From the NCBI GenBank assembly GCA_964620045.1, contig CAZUJL010000010.1, positions 1-64,000 on the forward strand: DNA of 64,000 nucleotides, in the 5' to 3' direction. Positions within the stretch are counted from its first letter, which is position 1. The number at the start of each line of letters is the position of its first letter. A program made the translations under genes and the position numbers. Origin of the DNA: VFKU01 sp964620045 (GTDB lineage Bacteria > Hydrogenedentota > Hydrogenedentia > Hydrogenedentales > GCA-2746185). This document shows positions 42,075-51,799 of the stretch, piece after piece. The notes under the pieces are model-generated. The model worked only from the letters and a program-made list of their open reading frames with translations. It searched no databases and was not told the origin of the DNA.

Positions 42075-43449
42075 CTTCCACCTCCTCGGGGGCCGTGTGC
42101 GCGGCCGGTTGTGCGGGCGCGGCGCCCGGTTGTTGCTTGAGCATCACAAAGCGGGAGAGCGCGCCGCTCTTCACGGTCAGCAGGATGCGCGGCTGCGCAG
42201 AAGTCACTTTGGCTTTGTATAGCGTGTCGAAATCGTCCATGTCCTTGATGGGGACGTTGTCCATCAGCAGGATAATGTCGCCCTGCCGCAGGCCGCCAGC
42301 ATAAGCCAGGCTGCCCACCTGCACGCCCGAGGCAAAGACGCCCTGCTTGGAGCGCAATTGCGCGGCCCGCATCACTTGCGGCGTCAATGCGGAAATCGTG
42401 CAGCCCCATTCCTTCAGTTCGACCTCCTGGCCCTCGCGCGCGCTGCGCTCTTCGGTCACCACGGGCACATCGATCGTCTTGCCGTCGCGCATCAGCGTCA
42501 ACGTGACGGATTCGCCGACGGGTTTGTCGGCGATGAGCTTGCGAATGGCGGGCAGGTCTTCGGTGAAGCGCGCGTCGGTGGCGACGCCGTCAACGCCGAG
42601 CAGAATATCGCCGGGGCGCACGTTCGCTTGCGCGGCGGGCGAGAGGGGATCGACGTCGCCGATCAGCACGCCTTGTTGTTTCGGATCGTCGGTATAACTC
42701 GTCATCTCTTGCAGCATCGCGCCGATCGAGCTGCGCGAAACTTTTCCGTTTGCGATTAATTCATTGATCACGTCGCGCGCGATGTCCATTGGGATCGCGA
42801 AGCCGACATTGTCCGCGCCCTGCAACTTGCGCGTATTGATGCCCACAACTTCACCCTTGAGATTCACGAGCGGTCCGCCGCTGTTGCCGGGATTGATCGC
42901 GGCGTCGGTCTGGATCCAATTGTTGAACGGGGCACGTTCCGAGCCGGTGTCTTCCAGGTTTCGATCGGTGACGCTCACGATGCCGAGCGAGACGGAGCGG
43001 GAGAGGCCATGCGGACTGCCGAGCGCGAGAACCGTTTGCCCCGCTTGCAGGCTCGACGACGAACCCAGTTTCACGACGGGAAGGTCGGTGCGATCGGTTT
43101 GCAGCTTGAGCACGGCGATGTCGGTGTCGGGATCGACGCCGACGACTTCGGCTTCGACCTCGTCCTTGTCGAACAACACGCAGCGCACTTCGCTGCTCTG
43201 TCCAGCAACGTGCTCGTTGGTCACGACGTAGCCGTCGCGCGTGATGATGAAGCCGCTGCCGATGACGGTGACTTCCTGCCGCTCGCCCTGGCTGAAGATT
43301 TCCTTCACGGGGCGTACGTGCACGAGCGCCTCGGCGACTTTGTCCTTCGCGCGAATGACGGCGCTTTCCGTGGCGGTGCCGGTGGTGGCACAGCCAGAGG
43401 CCACGACAGCCAAGGCGCTCAGTAGTGCAAACGATCGAATTGCGTGCAT
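42067..43449 (-). CDS. HtrA/DegP-type serine protease, predicted lipoprotein
   Basis: A 460-residue protease with signal peptide and lipobox (LAVVASGC, Cys20), unlike classical soluble DegP. The triad is His80 in VVTNEHVAG, Asp110 in DTDIAVLKL and Ser190 in NPGNSGGPLV. PDZ domains include AQANVRPGDILLGVDGVATD and AYAGGLRQGDIILLMDNVPI. It degrades or refolds damaged envelope proteins. It is the first gene of the minus-strand operon with a degenerate paralogue and a TPR lipoprotein. The long upstream extension of the frame is not protein-like. The ATG at 43449 lacks a strong ribosome binding site. Confidence 0.92.
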   Translation of the reverse strand: MHAIRSFALLSALAVVASGCATTGTATESAVIRAKDKVAEALVHVRPVKEIFSQGERQEVTVIGSGFIITRDGYVVTNEHVAGQSSEVRCVLFDKDEVEAEVVGVDPDTDIAVLKLQTDRTDLPVVKLGSSSSLQAGQTVLALGSPHGLSRSVSLGIVSVTDRNLEDTGSERAPFNNWIQTDAAINPGNSGGPLVNLKGEVVGINTRKLQGADNVGFAIPMDIARDVINELIANGKVSRSSIGAMLQEMTSYTDDPKQQGVLIGDVDPLSPAAQANVRPGDILLGVDGVATDARFTEDLPAIRKLIADKPVGESVTLTLMRDGKTIDVPVVTEERSAREGQEVELKEWGCTISALTPQVMRAAQLRSKQGVFASGVQVGSLAYAGGLRQGDIILLMDNVPIKDMDDFDTLYKAKVTSAQPRILLTVKSGALSRFVMLKQQPGAAPAQPAAHTAPEEVEGE

Positions 43450-43560
43450 GTTATTCGGGTCCCCGTCGGCAAGATTCCAAGTATAGAACACCGCGCCGGG
43501 CCGATTCAGTTGCACGCTGCCGCGCGCGAATCGCCGCAAAAGGGGCTGCGAACCATCATT

Positions 43561-43587
43561 TTGTTTTGGTGATCGCTCTGATATACT
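43561..43587 (+). promoter_or_regulatory. Candidate promoter of the mre cluster
   Basis: TTGTTT (43561-43566) and TATACT (43582-43587) resemble -35 and -10 elements with a short 15-base spacer, about 90 bases upstream of mreB. The rest of the 43450-43675 gap shows no gene. Confidence 0.4.
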
Positions 43588-43675
43588 CGCGGTGTACGGG
43601 GGAAATACCGCCGCCCATAGTCGCGGCGAATTGTGGGGCGCGCTCTGCCTAGGGCGGCCCGACGGGGGAACTACA

Positions 43676-44707
43676 TTGCGCAGCTTTCTCAAGAGCCTGC
43701 CCGGCCTGTTTTCGCACGACATGGGTATCGACCTAGGCACGGCCAACACGCTGGTGTATGTGAAGGGCCAGGGCATCGTGCTGAGCGAGCCGTCGGTTGT
43801 CGCGGTGAATCGCGACCGCACCGGCGAAGTGCGCGCGGTCGGCAACGAAGCCAAGATGATGATTGGCCGCACGCCGGGCAATATTGTGGCCATCCGTCCG
43901 ATGAAGGACGGCGTGATCGCCGACTTCGATATCACCGAAGCGATGCTGCGCTACTTCATGCAAAAGGTGCACAACCGCCGCCGGCTCATCACGCCGCGCG
44001 TGGCGATTAGCGTTCCCTCGGGGATTACGTCCGTCGAGCGTCGCGCCGTGGAAGAAAGCGCGCGCAACGCCGGCGCGAAGTTCGTGTCGCTTATCGAAGA
44101 GCCCATGGCGGCCGCGATTGGCGCGGGGCTTCCCGTGCACGAGCCGCAAGGCTGCATGGTGGTGGATATCGGCGGCGGCACGACCGAAGTGGCGGTGATT
44201 TCGCTTGGCGGTATCGTGTTCTCGAAGTCGGTGAAGGTCGCCGGCGACGAAATGGACCAGGCGATCATCCAGCACCTGAAGCGCACGTACAACATGATGG
44301 TCGGCGAACGCACGGCCGAAGAGATCAAAATTCAGATCGGTTCCGTATTCCCCTTAAAGGAAGAAATGGAACTGCAGGTGAAGGGCCGCGACCAGGTCAT
44401 GGGTCTGCCGAAGATCCTGACGATTACTTCCGAAGAAATTCGCGAAGCGCTCCGCGAACCGGCGACCGCGATCGTGGATGCCGTGCGCGTGACGCTCGAA
44501 CGCACGCCGCCCGAGCTTTCCGCGGACATCGTGGATCGCGGCGTGGTACTGGCGGGTGGCGGCGCGCTCCTGCGCGGCCTCGACCAGCTCATCTCGAAGG
44601 AAACCGGCCTGCACGTCACCGTGGCGGAAGACCCGCTCACGGCCGTCGTGCTCGGCACGGGCAAATTTCTTGAGTTCTCCAAAGACTTCAAGGGTGGTGA
44701 CCTATAG
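43676..44707 (+). CDS. mreB: Rod shape-determining protein MreB
   Basis: A 343-residue bacterial actin. It has the phosphate-1 loop MGIDLGTANTLVYVKGQGIV, SVPSGITSVERRAVEESA, phosphate-2 CMVVDIGGGTTEVAVISLG and the adenosine site VLAGGGALLRGLDQLIS. The start LRSFLKSLPGLFSHD uses TTG at 43676 with GGGGGA 7 bases upstream. An ATG in the same frame at 43592 would add an unlikely tail. It forms membrane filaments that guide peptidoglycan elongation, so the cell is probably rod-shaped. Confidence 0.96.
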   Translation: MRSFLKSLPGLFSHDMGIDLGTANTLVYVKGQGIVLSEPSVVAVNRDRTGEVRAVGNEAKMMIGRTPGNIVAIRPMKDGVIADFDITEAMLRYFMQKVHNRRRLITPRVAISVPSGITSVERRAVEESARNAGAKFVSLIEEPMAAAIGAGLPVHEPQGCMVVDIGGGTTEVAVISLGGIVFSKSVKVAGDEMDQAIIQHLKRTYNMMVGERTAEEIKIQIGSVFPLKEEMELQVKGRDQVMGLPKILTITSEEIREALREPATAIVDAVRVTLERTPPELSADIVDRGVVLAGGGALLRGLDQLISKETGLHVTVAEDPLTAVVLGTGKFLEFSKDFKGGDL

Positions 44708-44710
44708 GCC

Positions 44711-45634
44711 GTGGCCGTTAGCCGTCGCATAAGTGGCCACCGCTCGAAAGTCATTCTGATTGCGCTGGTGCTACTGTCGGCGGTGTCGTTGGCTTCGGGC
44801 GCTCGCGGCCGAGCCGTCTCTGACGGCATCCGCACCGTCATCGGGGTGGTCTCTCTGCCGTTTCTCGCCGTATTCGGGAAAGTTGAAGGCGCGTACAACT
44901 ACACCACCGGCTTGGCCACCAACTATGGCGACGTGCGCGGGGAAAATCTTGCCCTGTCCGTGAAGGTGGCACAGTTGGAACAACGTGTTTCAACTGTTTC
45001 AGAGCTCGACTCCGAGAACCGCCGCCTGCGCAAAATGCTGGCGTTTCAGCGGCAGCACCCGGAGTTCACGATTGTTCCAGCCGAGGTGATTCAGCATGCC
45101 CGCGGCGTGCTCACGGTGGACCGGGGATCGTTTCACGGCATCCAGGAATCCATGTGCGTGATCAGCCCGGACGGCGTCATCGGGATTGTTTCACAGGTGG
45201 GCCCGCTGACGTCGAGCGTCGCGACCCTGCAGAGCGAAGAGTGCCGAGTGGACGCGATGGTGAAGTGGAACCGGGTCCGCGGGCGGGTGTTCGGCAGCGG
45301 CAGCGACCTGAGCGCGCTATGTACGATGCACTATATCGACCTGGCGGATCAGGTGCGGGAAGGGGACGAGATCGTCGCCAGCCCGGACAGCATCTTCCCG
45401 CCGGGGTACCTGATCGGCCGGGTGGTGGGCAGCCCGAAGGTGGGGCAGCTTAGCCAGTCGGCGGCGATTATGCCGGCGGCCGATCCTTTCCGGATCGACG
45501 AGGTATTCATTTTGATGAGCGCAAACCTGGACTGGCGCGAGTATGTGGCGCCGGCGACGGGAGCGGGGGCCGCGACGGGGGACGACGCGGCGCTCGCGGA
45601 TACAAGGACCATGCAGGAACGGCTGGCGCCCTAA
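44711..45634 (+). CDS. mreC: Rod shape-determining protein MreC
   Basis: A 307-residue protein with one N-terminal membrane helix (VILIALVLLSAVSLASG), a coiled coil (LALSVKVAQLEQRVSTVSEL, about residues 77-110) and the beta-rich periplasmic domain (VIQHARGVLTVDRGSFHGI; ISPDGVIGIVSQVG; FPPGYLIGRVVGSPK). It activates PBP2/RodA. The GTG at 44711 lies 3 bases after mreB. The C-terminus is Ala/Gly-rich and probably disordered. Confidence 0.94.
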   Translation: MAVSRRISGHRSKVILIALVLLSAVSLASGARGRAVSDGIRTVIGVVSLPFLAVFGKVEGAYNYTTGLATNYGDVRGENLALSVKVAQLEQRVSTVSELDSENRRLRKMLAFQRQHPEFTIVPAEVIQHARGVLTVDRGSFHGIQESMCVISPDGVIGIVSQVGPLTSSVATLQSEECRVDAMVKWNRVRGRVFGSGSDLSALCTMHYIDLADQVREGDEIVASPDSIFPPGYLIGRVVGSPKVGQLSQSAAIMPAADPFRIDEVFILMSANLDWREYVAPATGAGAATGDDAALADTRTMQERLAP

Positions 45635-45658
45635 GCGCGGCCGCGGGGGACAGGTACG

Positions 45659-46159
45659 GTGGTGCGGACGAATATATTGTGGGCGATTGCCGTCATGGTG
45701 ACCGCCCTGCTTGAGGCCCAGTGGCCGTATCTCCTGCGTATTCAGGGGGTCGTTCCGCAGCTGGTGCTGATTCTGGTCGTGTACTTCGCGATTGTGGACG
45801 GCGAAGAGCGCGCGATGTTCACCGGCCTGCTCGGTGGCCTGTTCCAGGAAGTCGCGACCGATGAAGCGCTGGGCCATCGAGTGATCTGTCTCGTGATTCT
45901 CGGCTATGTGACGGGCACGATGTCGCGCCGCCTGATTACCGAGAACCCGGCGGTGAAGGCGAGCGCGGTGTTCGTGGCCAGCGTCGCCCACGGCTTGCTG
46001 TACTTGTGCATCGACTACATCCAGCGCCCAGGCCTCAGCAATGTATCGGGCCAGTTGGCCGCGCTCCTGCCGCAGGCGTTCTACACGGCTTTGCTCACGC
46101 CGCTGCTGTTCATGCTGCTCGCGATCAGTCCCATGCCACAGCACCGCCGGGCCGCATAG
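45659..46159 (+). CDS. mreD: Rod shape-determining protein MreD
   Basis: A 166-residue polytopic membrane protein with five or six helices (VMVTALLEAQWPYLLRI; QLVLILVVYFAIVDGEE; TGLLGGLFQEVATDEALGH), the usual MreD profile. A GTG start at 45659 is followed by another GTG one codon on, preceded by GGGGACAGG. It lies between mreC and pbp2, as in most rod-shaped bacteria. Confidence 0.9.
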   Translation: MVRTNILWAIAVMVTALLEAQWPYLLRIQGVVPQLVLILVVYFAIVDGEERAMFTGLLGGLFQEVATDEALGHRVICLVILGYVTGTMSRRLITENPAVKASAVFVASVAHGLLYLCIDYIQRPGLSNVSGQLAALLPQAFYTALLTPLLFMLLAISPMPQHRRAA

Positions 46160-46161
46160 CG

Positions 46162-48123
46162 ATGCAGGCCGATCCGCGCAATCAGAAACCCTCGATCGCC
46201 GAGGGGCGCATTCGCGTCATCGCGCTCGCGTTGCTGGCCGTGTTCTGTGTGCTCGCGGGCCGGCTGTGGATGCTGCAGGTGATCCGCGGGACGGAGTTTC
46301 GTGGGAAGTCTGAGTCGAACCGTTTGCGCATCGAGCCGTTGGAGGCGCCGCGCGGATCGATCTTCGCGCGCTCGGGTCCGGCGCAGGAAGTCGTGCTGGC
46401 GGACAACCGCGCCGCGCGCGACGTGCTGGTGGTGCCGGCCGATATCACGATCGCCGATGAAACGCTGTGCGCGCGCCTGGAGGATCTCGTCGGGATCGAT
46501 GCGGACGAATTTCTGGAACAGATCCAGAAAGCGCGCAAGGCACGCGAACCCTACAAGCAGATTCTGGTGCGCGCGGATATTCCGGCGTCGGTTTCGGCGC
46601 GGATTGATGAATACGCCTATGCTTTGCCGGGGGTGTTCACCGCGATTCGCCCCCTGCGCCGCTATGTGTATGGAAAGACCGCGGGCCAGTTGCTGGGGTA
46701 TGTCGGCGAGATTAACGCCAAGGAACTTGAGCAGCGCGGCGAACGCTACGACATGGGCGACCTCATCGGCCGTGCGGGGGTCGAGAGCCGCTTCGAGGCG
46801 CAGTTGCACGGCCGCGACGGCCAGATGCTGGTGACCAAGTTCGCCGTCGGCACGCCGCAGTTGCGCACCGATCCTTCGGGCAATCCGTACATCGATAACC
46901 TAGTGGACAGCCGCGGGCATACATTGAAGGTCGAAGAAGAGGTGCAGCAGGCGCAGGCGGGCGACGACGTACACCTGACGCTCGACATCGGCCTGCAGGC
47001 TGTGGCCGAACGCGCGCTCGAAGGCGAACACGGCGCGATCGCGGTGCTGAACGCGGACACCGGCGAGATCCTCGCGCTCGCGAGTTCGCCGGGCTATGAC
47101 CCGGCGGTGTTCGTGAGCAAGACGGCGGCGCGGGAGCGCTCGGAGGCGCTGACGGGCAAGCCGAACCGGATGATCCACCGCGCGTATCAGGAAGTCTACG
47201 CGCCAGGTTCGGTATTCAAAGTCATGCTCGCGGCGGCAGCACTCGAAGAAGGCGTGATCGATACGTCGACAAAGTTTTATTGCCCCGGCCACTTCAAGAT
47301 TACGCCCGACGGCCGCTCGTGGAATTGTTGGCGGCGGCAGGGGCACGGCAACGTGGACGTGGTTGACGCGCTCGCGTTTTCCTGCGACGTGTTCTTCTAT
47401 CGCGTGGGGCTGGAGCTTGGTGTCGACCGCATCAACAAATGGGCCAAGAACCTTGGCCTCGGCGAGAAGACGGGCATCGACCTGCCGGGCGAGGTCTCCG
47501 GCCTTGTGCCGGGGCGCGAATGGAAAGAGGCGCTGTTCAAGCCGAAGCATCCCGATGCGCCGTGGGAGTACCGCTGGTATCCGGGCGATACGGTGAACCT
47601 TTCGATCGGGCAGGGCGCGTGCAACGTGACGCCGCTGCAGAACGCGGTGTTGATGGCGGCGATTGTGAACGGCGGCTACCGGGTCGTGCCTCATCTGAGT
47701 ATGGGCACGCCGATTGTGCGGTCGGAGCGCCTGCTGAGCGATCGCACACTGGAAATCGTGCGCACGGGCATGCGCAAGTGCGTGGAGAAAGGGCCGCCTG
47801 CGCCAAGCGGCACGGGCCACGCCGCGTACATCCAGGGCATGGATATTCTCGGCAAAACAGGCAGCGCGCAGATGGTGAGCCTTTCGCAGCACGAACAGTA
47901 CAAAAACGAAGAGGACATTCCGAAGGAATTGCGCGACCATGCGTGGTTCGTCGCCGGCGTACTCGATCACGAACCGCGCCTGGCGATCTGCATTCTGGTC
48001 GAGCACGGCCACCACGGCAGTTCCGAGGCGGCGCCGCGTGCGAAGGACATCGTTACGACGTTTTACGACGCATGGGGCACGAAGCCGCCCGCGAAACTTG
48101 CCAGTGTGGAGCCCAGCGAATGA
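46162..48123 (+). CDS. mrdA: Penicillin-binding protein 2 (peptidoglycan transpeptidase)
   Basis: A 653-residue class B PBP. One N-terminal helix (VIALALLAVFCVLAGRLWML) is followed by the dimerisation region (ESNRLRIEPLEAPRGSIFAR; GRAGVESRFEAQL). The transpeptidase domain has SxxK at Ser350/Lys353 (YAPGSVFK), SCD in FSCDVFFYRVG and KTG at Lys565 (LGKTGSAQ). It cross-links peptidoglycan during elongation with RodA, whose start overlaps its stop. The ATG at 46162 lies just after mreD. Confidence 0.96.
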   Translation: MQADPRNQKPSIAEGRIRVIALALLAVFCVLAGRLWMLQVIRGTEFRGKSESNRLRIEPLEAPRGSIFARSGPAQEVVLADNRAARDVLVVPADITIADETLCARLEDLVGIDADEFLEQIQKARKAREPYKQILVRADIPASVSARIDEYAYALPGVFTAIRPLRRYVYGKTAGQLLGYVGEINAKELEQRGERYDMGDLIGRAGVESRFEAQLHGRDGQMLVTKFAVGTPQLRTDPSGNPYIDNLVDSRGHTLKVEEEVQQAQAGDDVHLTLDIGLQAVAERALEGEHGAIAVLNADTGEILALASSPGYDPAVFVSKTAARERSEALTGKPNRMIHRAYQEVYAPGSVFKVMLAAAALEEGVIDTSTKFYCPGHFKITPDGRSWNCWRRQGHGNVDVVDALAFSCDVFFYRVGLELGVDRINKWAKNLGLGEKTGIDLPGEVSGLVPGREWKEALFKPKHPDAPWEYRWYPGDTVNLSIGQGACNVTPLQNAVLMAAIVNGGYRVVPHLSMGTPIVRSERLLSDRTLEIVRTGMRKCVEKGPPAPSGTGHAAYIQGMDILGKTGSAQMVSLSQHEQYKNEEDIPKELRDHAWFVAGVLDHEPRLAICILVEHGHHGSSEAAPRAKDIVTTFYDAWGTKPPAKLASVEPSE

Positions 48124-49298
48124 TCGGCGCGCGCAAAAGCGATCCCGGCCTGCGCCTGTTCTCGTTGTCGAACCTGCGCCGCGTCGACCCGATTCTGACG
48201 ATCCTGATATTTCTGTTGTCCGCGTATGGAATTATTGAGCTATACAGCGCGGGCCGCAGCATGGTCTCGCCGACGCCGCATTACGTAAAGCAGATGATGT
48301 TTTTTGCGTTGGGCTGGTGCATCGCGCTCGCCATTACGTGCATTGATTACCGAGCGATCGTGTCGCTCGCGCCGATTGCCTATAGCGTCGTGGTACCGCT
48401 CCTTGTCGCTGTATTGATCATCGGCAAAGAGGTCAACGGCAGCCAGCGCTGGATCGATCTGGGGCCCATCGGTTTCCAGCCGTCGGAGTCCACGAAGATC
48501 GTCATGATTCTCACGATGGCGTGGTACTTCACGCTTATCGGAAAGCGGATCGAGAAGCTGCCGTTTCTGTTGTTGACGTTCATGATCGCCGGTGTGCCGG
48601 CGGCGCTGATTTTCCTGGAACCGAACCTCAGCACGGCTGGCGTGCTCGTGCCGATTTCGGCCGCGATGTTGTTTGCCGCGGGCTGCCGGATCCGGCATCT
48701 GATCGGGCTGGCAACCATTGGCTTGGTGACGATGCCGTTCGCGTGGAATCACCTGAAGCCCTACCAGAAGCAGCGCGTGTTGACGATGGTGGACCCCAGC
48801 GCGGACCCGCTTGGTACCGGATACCACACGATTCAGAGTCAGATCACCGTCGGCAGCGGCGGGCTCACGGGCAAGGGCTACCTGAACGGCACGCAGACCT
48901 ACCTGCGGTATCTGCCGGAGCACCACACGGACTTCATCTTCTCGCAGTTGGCGGAGGAATTCGGGTTCGTGGGCGCATGCGTGGCGCTCGTGTTGTTCCT
49001 GTGCCTGTTCTGGCGCATGCTGCACATCGCGCGCACGGCGGCGGACCCGCAGGGGATGCTCATTGCCGTCGGCTGTGTCGCCATGTTGGGCTTCCATGTG
49101 TTTGTGAACATATCGATTACTATTGGCATCCTGCCGGTCACGGGCATTCCGTTGCCGTTTCTCAGTTACGGCGGCACATTCTGTTTAACCACCATGGCGT
49201 GCATGGGATTTATTTTCAGTGTGAACGCACGGCGTAGCGTCGCCGGCCATGTAAGCCGGCCGATCGTACTCGCGCCGTCGCGTCAGGGGACTCTATGA
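48120..49298 (+). CDS. rodA: Peptidoglycan glycosyltransferase RodA (SEDS family)
   Basis: A 392-residue SEDS protein with about ten membrane helices. It has NGSQRWIDLGPIGFQPSEST, FLEPNLSTAGVLVPISA, GTGYHTIQSQITVGSGGLTG, YLPEHHTDFIFSQLAEEFGF and LPFLSYGGTFCLTTMA. It polymerises lipid II for cell elongation. The ATG at 48120 overlaps the pbp2 stop (ATGA). The frame open further upstream is pbp2 in another frame. Confidence 0.96.
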   Translation: MIGARKSDPGLRLFSLSNLRRVDPILTILIFLLSAYGIIELYSAGRSMVSPTPHYVKQMMFFALGWCIALAITCIDYRAIVSLAPIAYSVVVPLLVAVLIIGKEVNGSQRWIDLGPIGFQPSESTKIVMILTMAWYFTLIGKRIEKLPFLLLTFMIAGVPAALIFLEPNLSTAGVLVPISAAMLFAAGCRIRHLIGLATIGLVTMPFAWNHLKPYQKQRVLTMVDPSADPLGTGYHTIQSQITVGSGGLTGKGYLNGTQTYLRYLPEHHTDFIFSQLAEEFGFVGACVALVLFLCLFWRMLHIARTAADPQGMLIAVGCVAMLGFHVFVNISITIGILPVTGIPLPFLSYGGTFCLTTMACMGFIFSVNARRSVAGHVSRPIVLAPSRQGTL

Positions 49299-50833
49299 AT
49301 GAAATTGTGATTAACGTCGAGGCACTCGAAACGCGTATCGCGCGGCTCGAAGACAAGCGGCTCGTGGAAATGCGCGTTGAACGGCACGGCGAACAAAGCC
49401 TCGTCGGCAATGTGTATCGCGGCCGGGTCGATTCCATCGTGCCGGGAATTCAAGCGGCGTTTGTGGACATCGGCAGCGAGCGCAACGGCTTTTTGTACGT
49501 GGGCGACATCGCCGCGGTCGAGGAAGACTTCGATCTCGAAGACGTTGACCAGCCGAAAAAGAAAGGCGCGAAACCCGAGCGCCAGGGCATCGAGAAGATG
49601 CTCAAGAAGAACCAGTGGATCATGGTGCAGGTGCAGAAGGACACGCTGGGCACGAAGGGCGTACGCCTGACGAACTATGTCACGCTGCCGGGGCGGTATG
49701 TGGTGCTGATGCCGACCGTGCAGCAGATTGGCATCTCGCGCAAGATTGAAAGCCAGAAAGAACGCGAGCGGCTCAAGGGCATCCTGCGCAACTTCCGCAA
49801 GAACAAACCCTACGGCCTGATTTTGCGCACCGCGGGCGAGGGCAAGCCGGAAGAGGAAATCCTCGCGGACCTGCGCTATCTGAACAAGCAGTGGGACCGC
49901 ATCAAGAAGGTGATGGACAAGGACAGCGGCATCGCGCTGCTGCACGAAGACCTCGACGCCGTGCTGCGCACTGTGCGCGACACCTTCACCGAAGATGTCG
50001 GCCGGTTGACAATCGACAACAAGGACGCGCTCGACGGCATTGTCGAGTTTCTGGATGTATACGCCTCCGGGCTCAAGCAGCGCTGCCGTATCTACAGCGG
50101 CAGCAAGCCGATTTTCGAGCGCATGGGCATCGAGGGGCAGATCGAAAAAGCCCTGCAGCGCAAGGTGCCGCTGAAAAGCGGCGGGCATATCGTGATCGAC
50201 ACAACCGAAGCGCTCGTCGCGATCGATGTGAATACCGGCAAGTTCACCGGCAAGAAGGCGCTTGAAGACACGGTCTTCAAGACAAACATGGAAGCCGCGG
50301 AAGAAGTGGCGCACCAGATGCGCCTGCGCGATCTCGGCGGCATCATCGTGGTCGACTTCATCGACATGGAACAGGAATCAAACCGCCGCAAGCTGATTCA
50401 GAAGTGCAAGGAAGTCATCAAGAAAGACCGCGCGCGGATTACGGTGTCCGACATTGGCGAGCTGGGCATGGTCGAAATGACGCGCAAGCGCGTGAAAACG
50501 GACCTCGTGCGCCAGTTGTCGCAGCATTGCCCGTATTGCTCGGGCTCCGGGTGGGTGTTCTCGATCTCGACGATGACCTTCGACACGCTGCGGAAGCTGG
50601 AAAGCTATTTTTGCCGCTCGAAGGAAAAGGCCATCACGCTGCAAGCGCATCCAGACGTCGCGCGGCGGCTGCGCTCGGACAACAAGCATCTGCTCGATCA
50701 CCTCGCGCAGGAATTCGAGCGGGAAGTCGATGTGGAATCCGTCTCGGACTTCCACATTCAGGAAATCAAAGTGCTCCACGCGCGCACGCGCAAAGTGCTC
50801 GAAGACCTGAGCATCAAGCGCAACTCAGACTAA
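49295..50833 (+). CDS. rng: Ribonuclease G/E family endoribonuclease
   Basis: A 512-residue RNase G-type protein without the long RNase E tail. It has an S1-like RNA-binding N-terminus (GNVYRGRVDSIVPGIQAAFV; IGSERNGFLYVGDIA), the catalytic DNase I-like part with IDTTEALVAIDVNTGKFTG and LRDLGGIIVVDFIDM, and the zinc-link cysteines in HCPYCSGSGWV. It matures rRNA and degrades mRNA. The start overlaps the rodA stop (ATGA); the linkage to mre genes is widely conserved. Confidence 0.95.
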   Translation: MNEIVINVEALETRIARLEDKRLVEMRVERHGEQSLVGNVYRGRVDSIVPGIQAAFVDIGSERNGFLYVGDIAAVEEDFDLEDVDQPKKKGAKPERQGIEKMLKKNQWIMVQVQKDTLGTKGVRLTNYVTLPGRYVVLMPTVQQIGISRKIESQKERERLKGILRNFRKNKPYGLILRTAGEGKPEEEILADLRYLNKQWDRIKKVMDKDSGIALLHEDLDAVLRTVRDTFTEDVGRLTIDNKDALDGIVEFLDVYASGLKQRCRIYSGSKPIFERMGIEGQIEKALQRKVPLKSGGHIVIDTTEALVAIDVNTGKFTGKKALEDTVFKTNMEAAEEVAHQMRLRDLGGIIVVDFIDMEQESNRRKLIQKCKEVIKKDRARITVSDIGELGMVEMTRKRVKTDLVRQLSQHCPYCSGSGWVFSISTMTFDTLRKLESYFCRSKEKAITLQAHPDVARRLRSDNKHLLDHLAQEFEREVDVESVSDFHIQEIKVLHARTRKVLEDLSIKRNSD

Positions 50834-50843
50834 GCCGATCGCG

Positions 50844-51695
50844 TTATTGCGGTGTCGAGGGCGCCGGTTCAGCGGCCGGCTGTTCCGCCGGAGCTGCTTC
50901 AGGAGCGGGCGCCGCCGTTGCATCTTCCGTCGCAGCCGAAGCGTTGCCTTCCGCGGGCGCGGCGGCTTCCGGAGTCTGCAGGACCTGAATCTCCGGCCCG
51001 TTCGCAGCGGCTTCCGCCGGGAACAATTCCGGGTTCGAGGCGCGCAATTCGTCGAGGCGCGTTTGCGCGCGCACGGCGATCGTCGAGCCGGGGAATTCTT
51101 CGATCTGGTCGCGGTACTTCTCCACCGCCTGCGCCATCTGGCCTTCGCCTTCCAGGCAACGCGCGATGTTAAACGCCTGGCGCTTCGCGGCGGGGGAGTC
51201 GGGCCACTTCGAGGCGACTTCCTCGTAGAGTCCACGGGCATCCGCAAACTTGCCGCCGTCTTCGGCGATCAGGGCCAAGCCCTCGACCGATTCCGGCACG
51301 AATTCGTAGTTCGGGAACTGTTCGCGCAGCTTGGTGAACGCGGTGCGCGCGCCGTCGTGATTGCCGGCTTCCAGCGCGGACTCGCCTTCCATATACAACG
51401 CGCGCGGGGTGAGCGCGGTGCCTTCGCCCGCCAGCGTGGCCAGCGCGGTCGCACGTTCATCCGGTTTTTCGATGTCGAGCGCGCGCGCGTACTGATCCGC
51501 CGCCGCCGTGTATTTCGAGGACTGCGACGCGCGGTAGATGCCGGTGACGATGAGGACCAGCACCACGAAAGCGATCGTGCCGAGGAACGGCGCCGGGCGC
51601 GCCTGGATGCGCGTGATGAGGGACATCAGGTCGGCCTTCGGCGTTTCTTCTTTGTGGCCGTGGTGCGGGTGTTGCGGAGTAACCGTGTTTGCCAT
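50844..51695 (-). CDS. TPR-like single-pass membrane protein (YfgM/BamD-like organisation)
   Basis: A 283-residue protein: cytoplasmic N-terminus, one helix (FLGTIAFVVLVLIVTGIYRA, about residues 38-57), TPR-like repeats (about 65-210; TALTPRALYMEGESALEAGN, FADARGLYEEVASKWPDSPA) and an Ala/Glu/Pro-rich tail. The organisation recalls YfgM, a SecYEG-associated periplasmic chaperone, but no specific signature proves it. The ATG at 51695 is preferred; a GTG 15 bases earlier is possible. Convergent with rng. Confidence 0.8.
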   Translation of the reverse strand: MANTVTPQHPHHGHKEETPKADLMSLITRIQARPAPFLGTIAFVVLVLIVTGIYRASQSSKYTAAADQYARALDIEKPDERATALATLAGEGTALTPRALYMEGESALEAGNHDGARTAFTKLREQFPNYEFVPESVEGLALIAEDGGKFADARGLYEEVASKWPDSPAAKRQAFNIARCLEGEGQMAQAVEKYRDQIEEFPGSTIAVRAQTRLDELRASNPELFPAEAAANGPEIQVLQTPEAAAPAEGNASAATEDATAAPAPEAAPAEQPAAEPAPSTPQ

Positions 51696-51799
51696 GTAAA
51701 TGTTCACCAATATAATGCGATTTTTGGGAATTAGCCGCCTGCGATCCGCAAACAGCGGCGCGCATCATACCACGCTGCCGAGGGCGGGTAAAACGCGGA

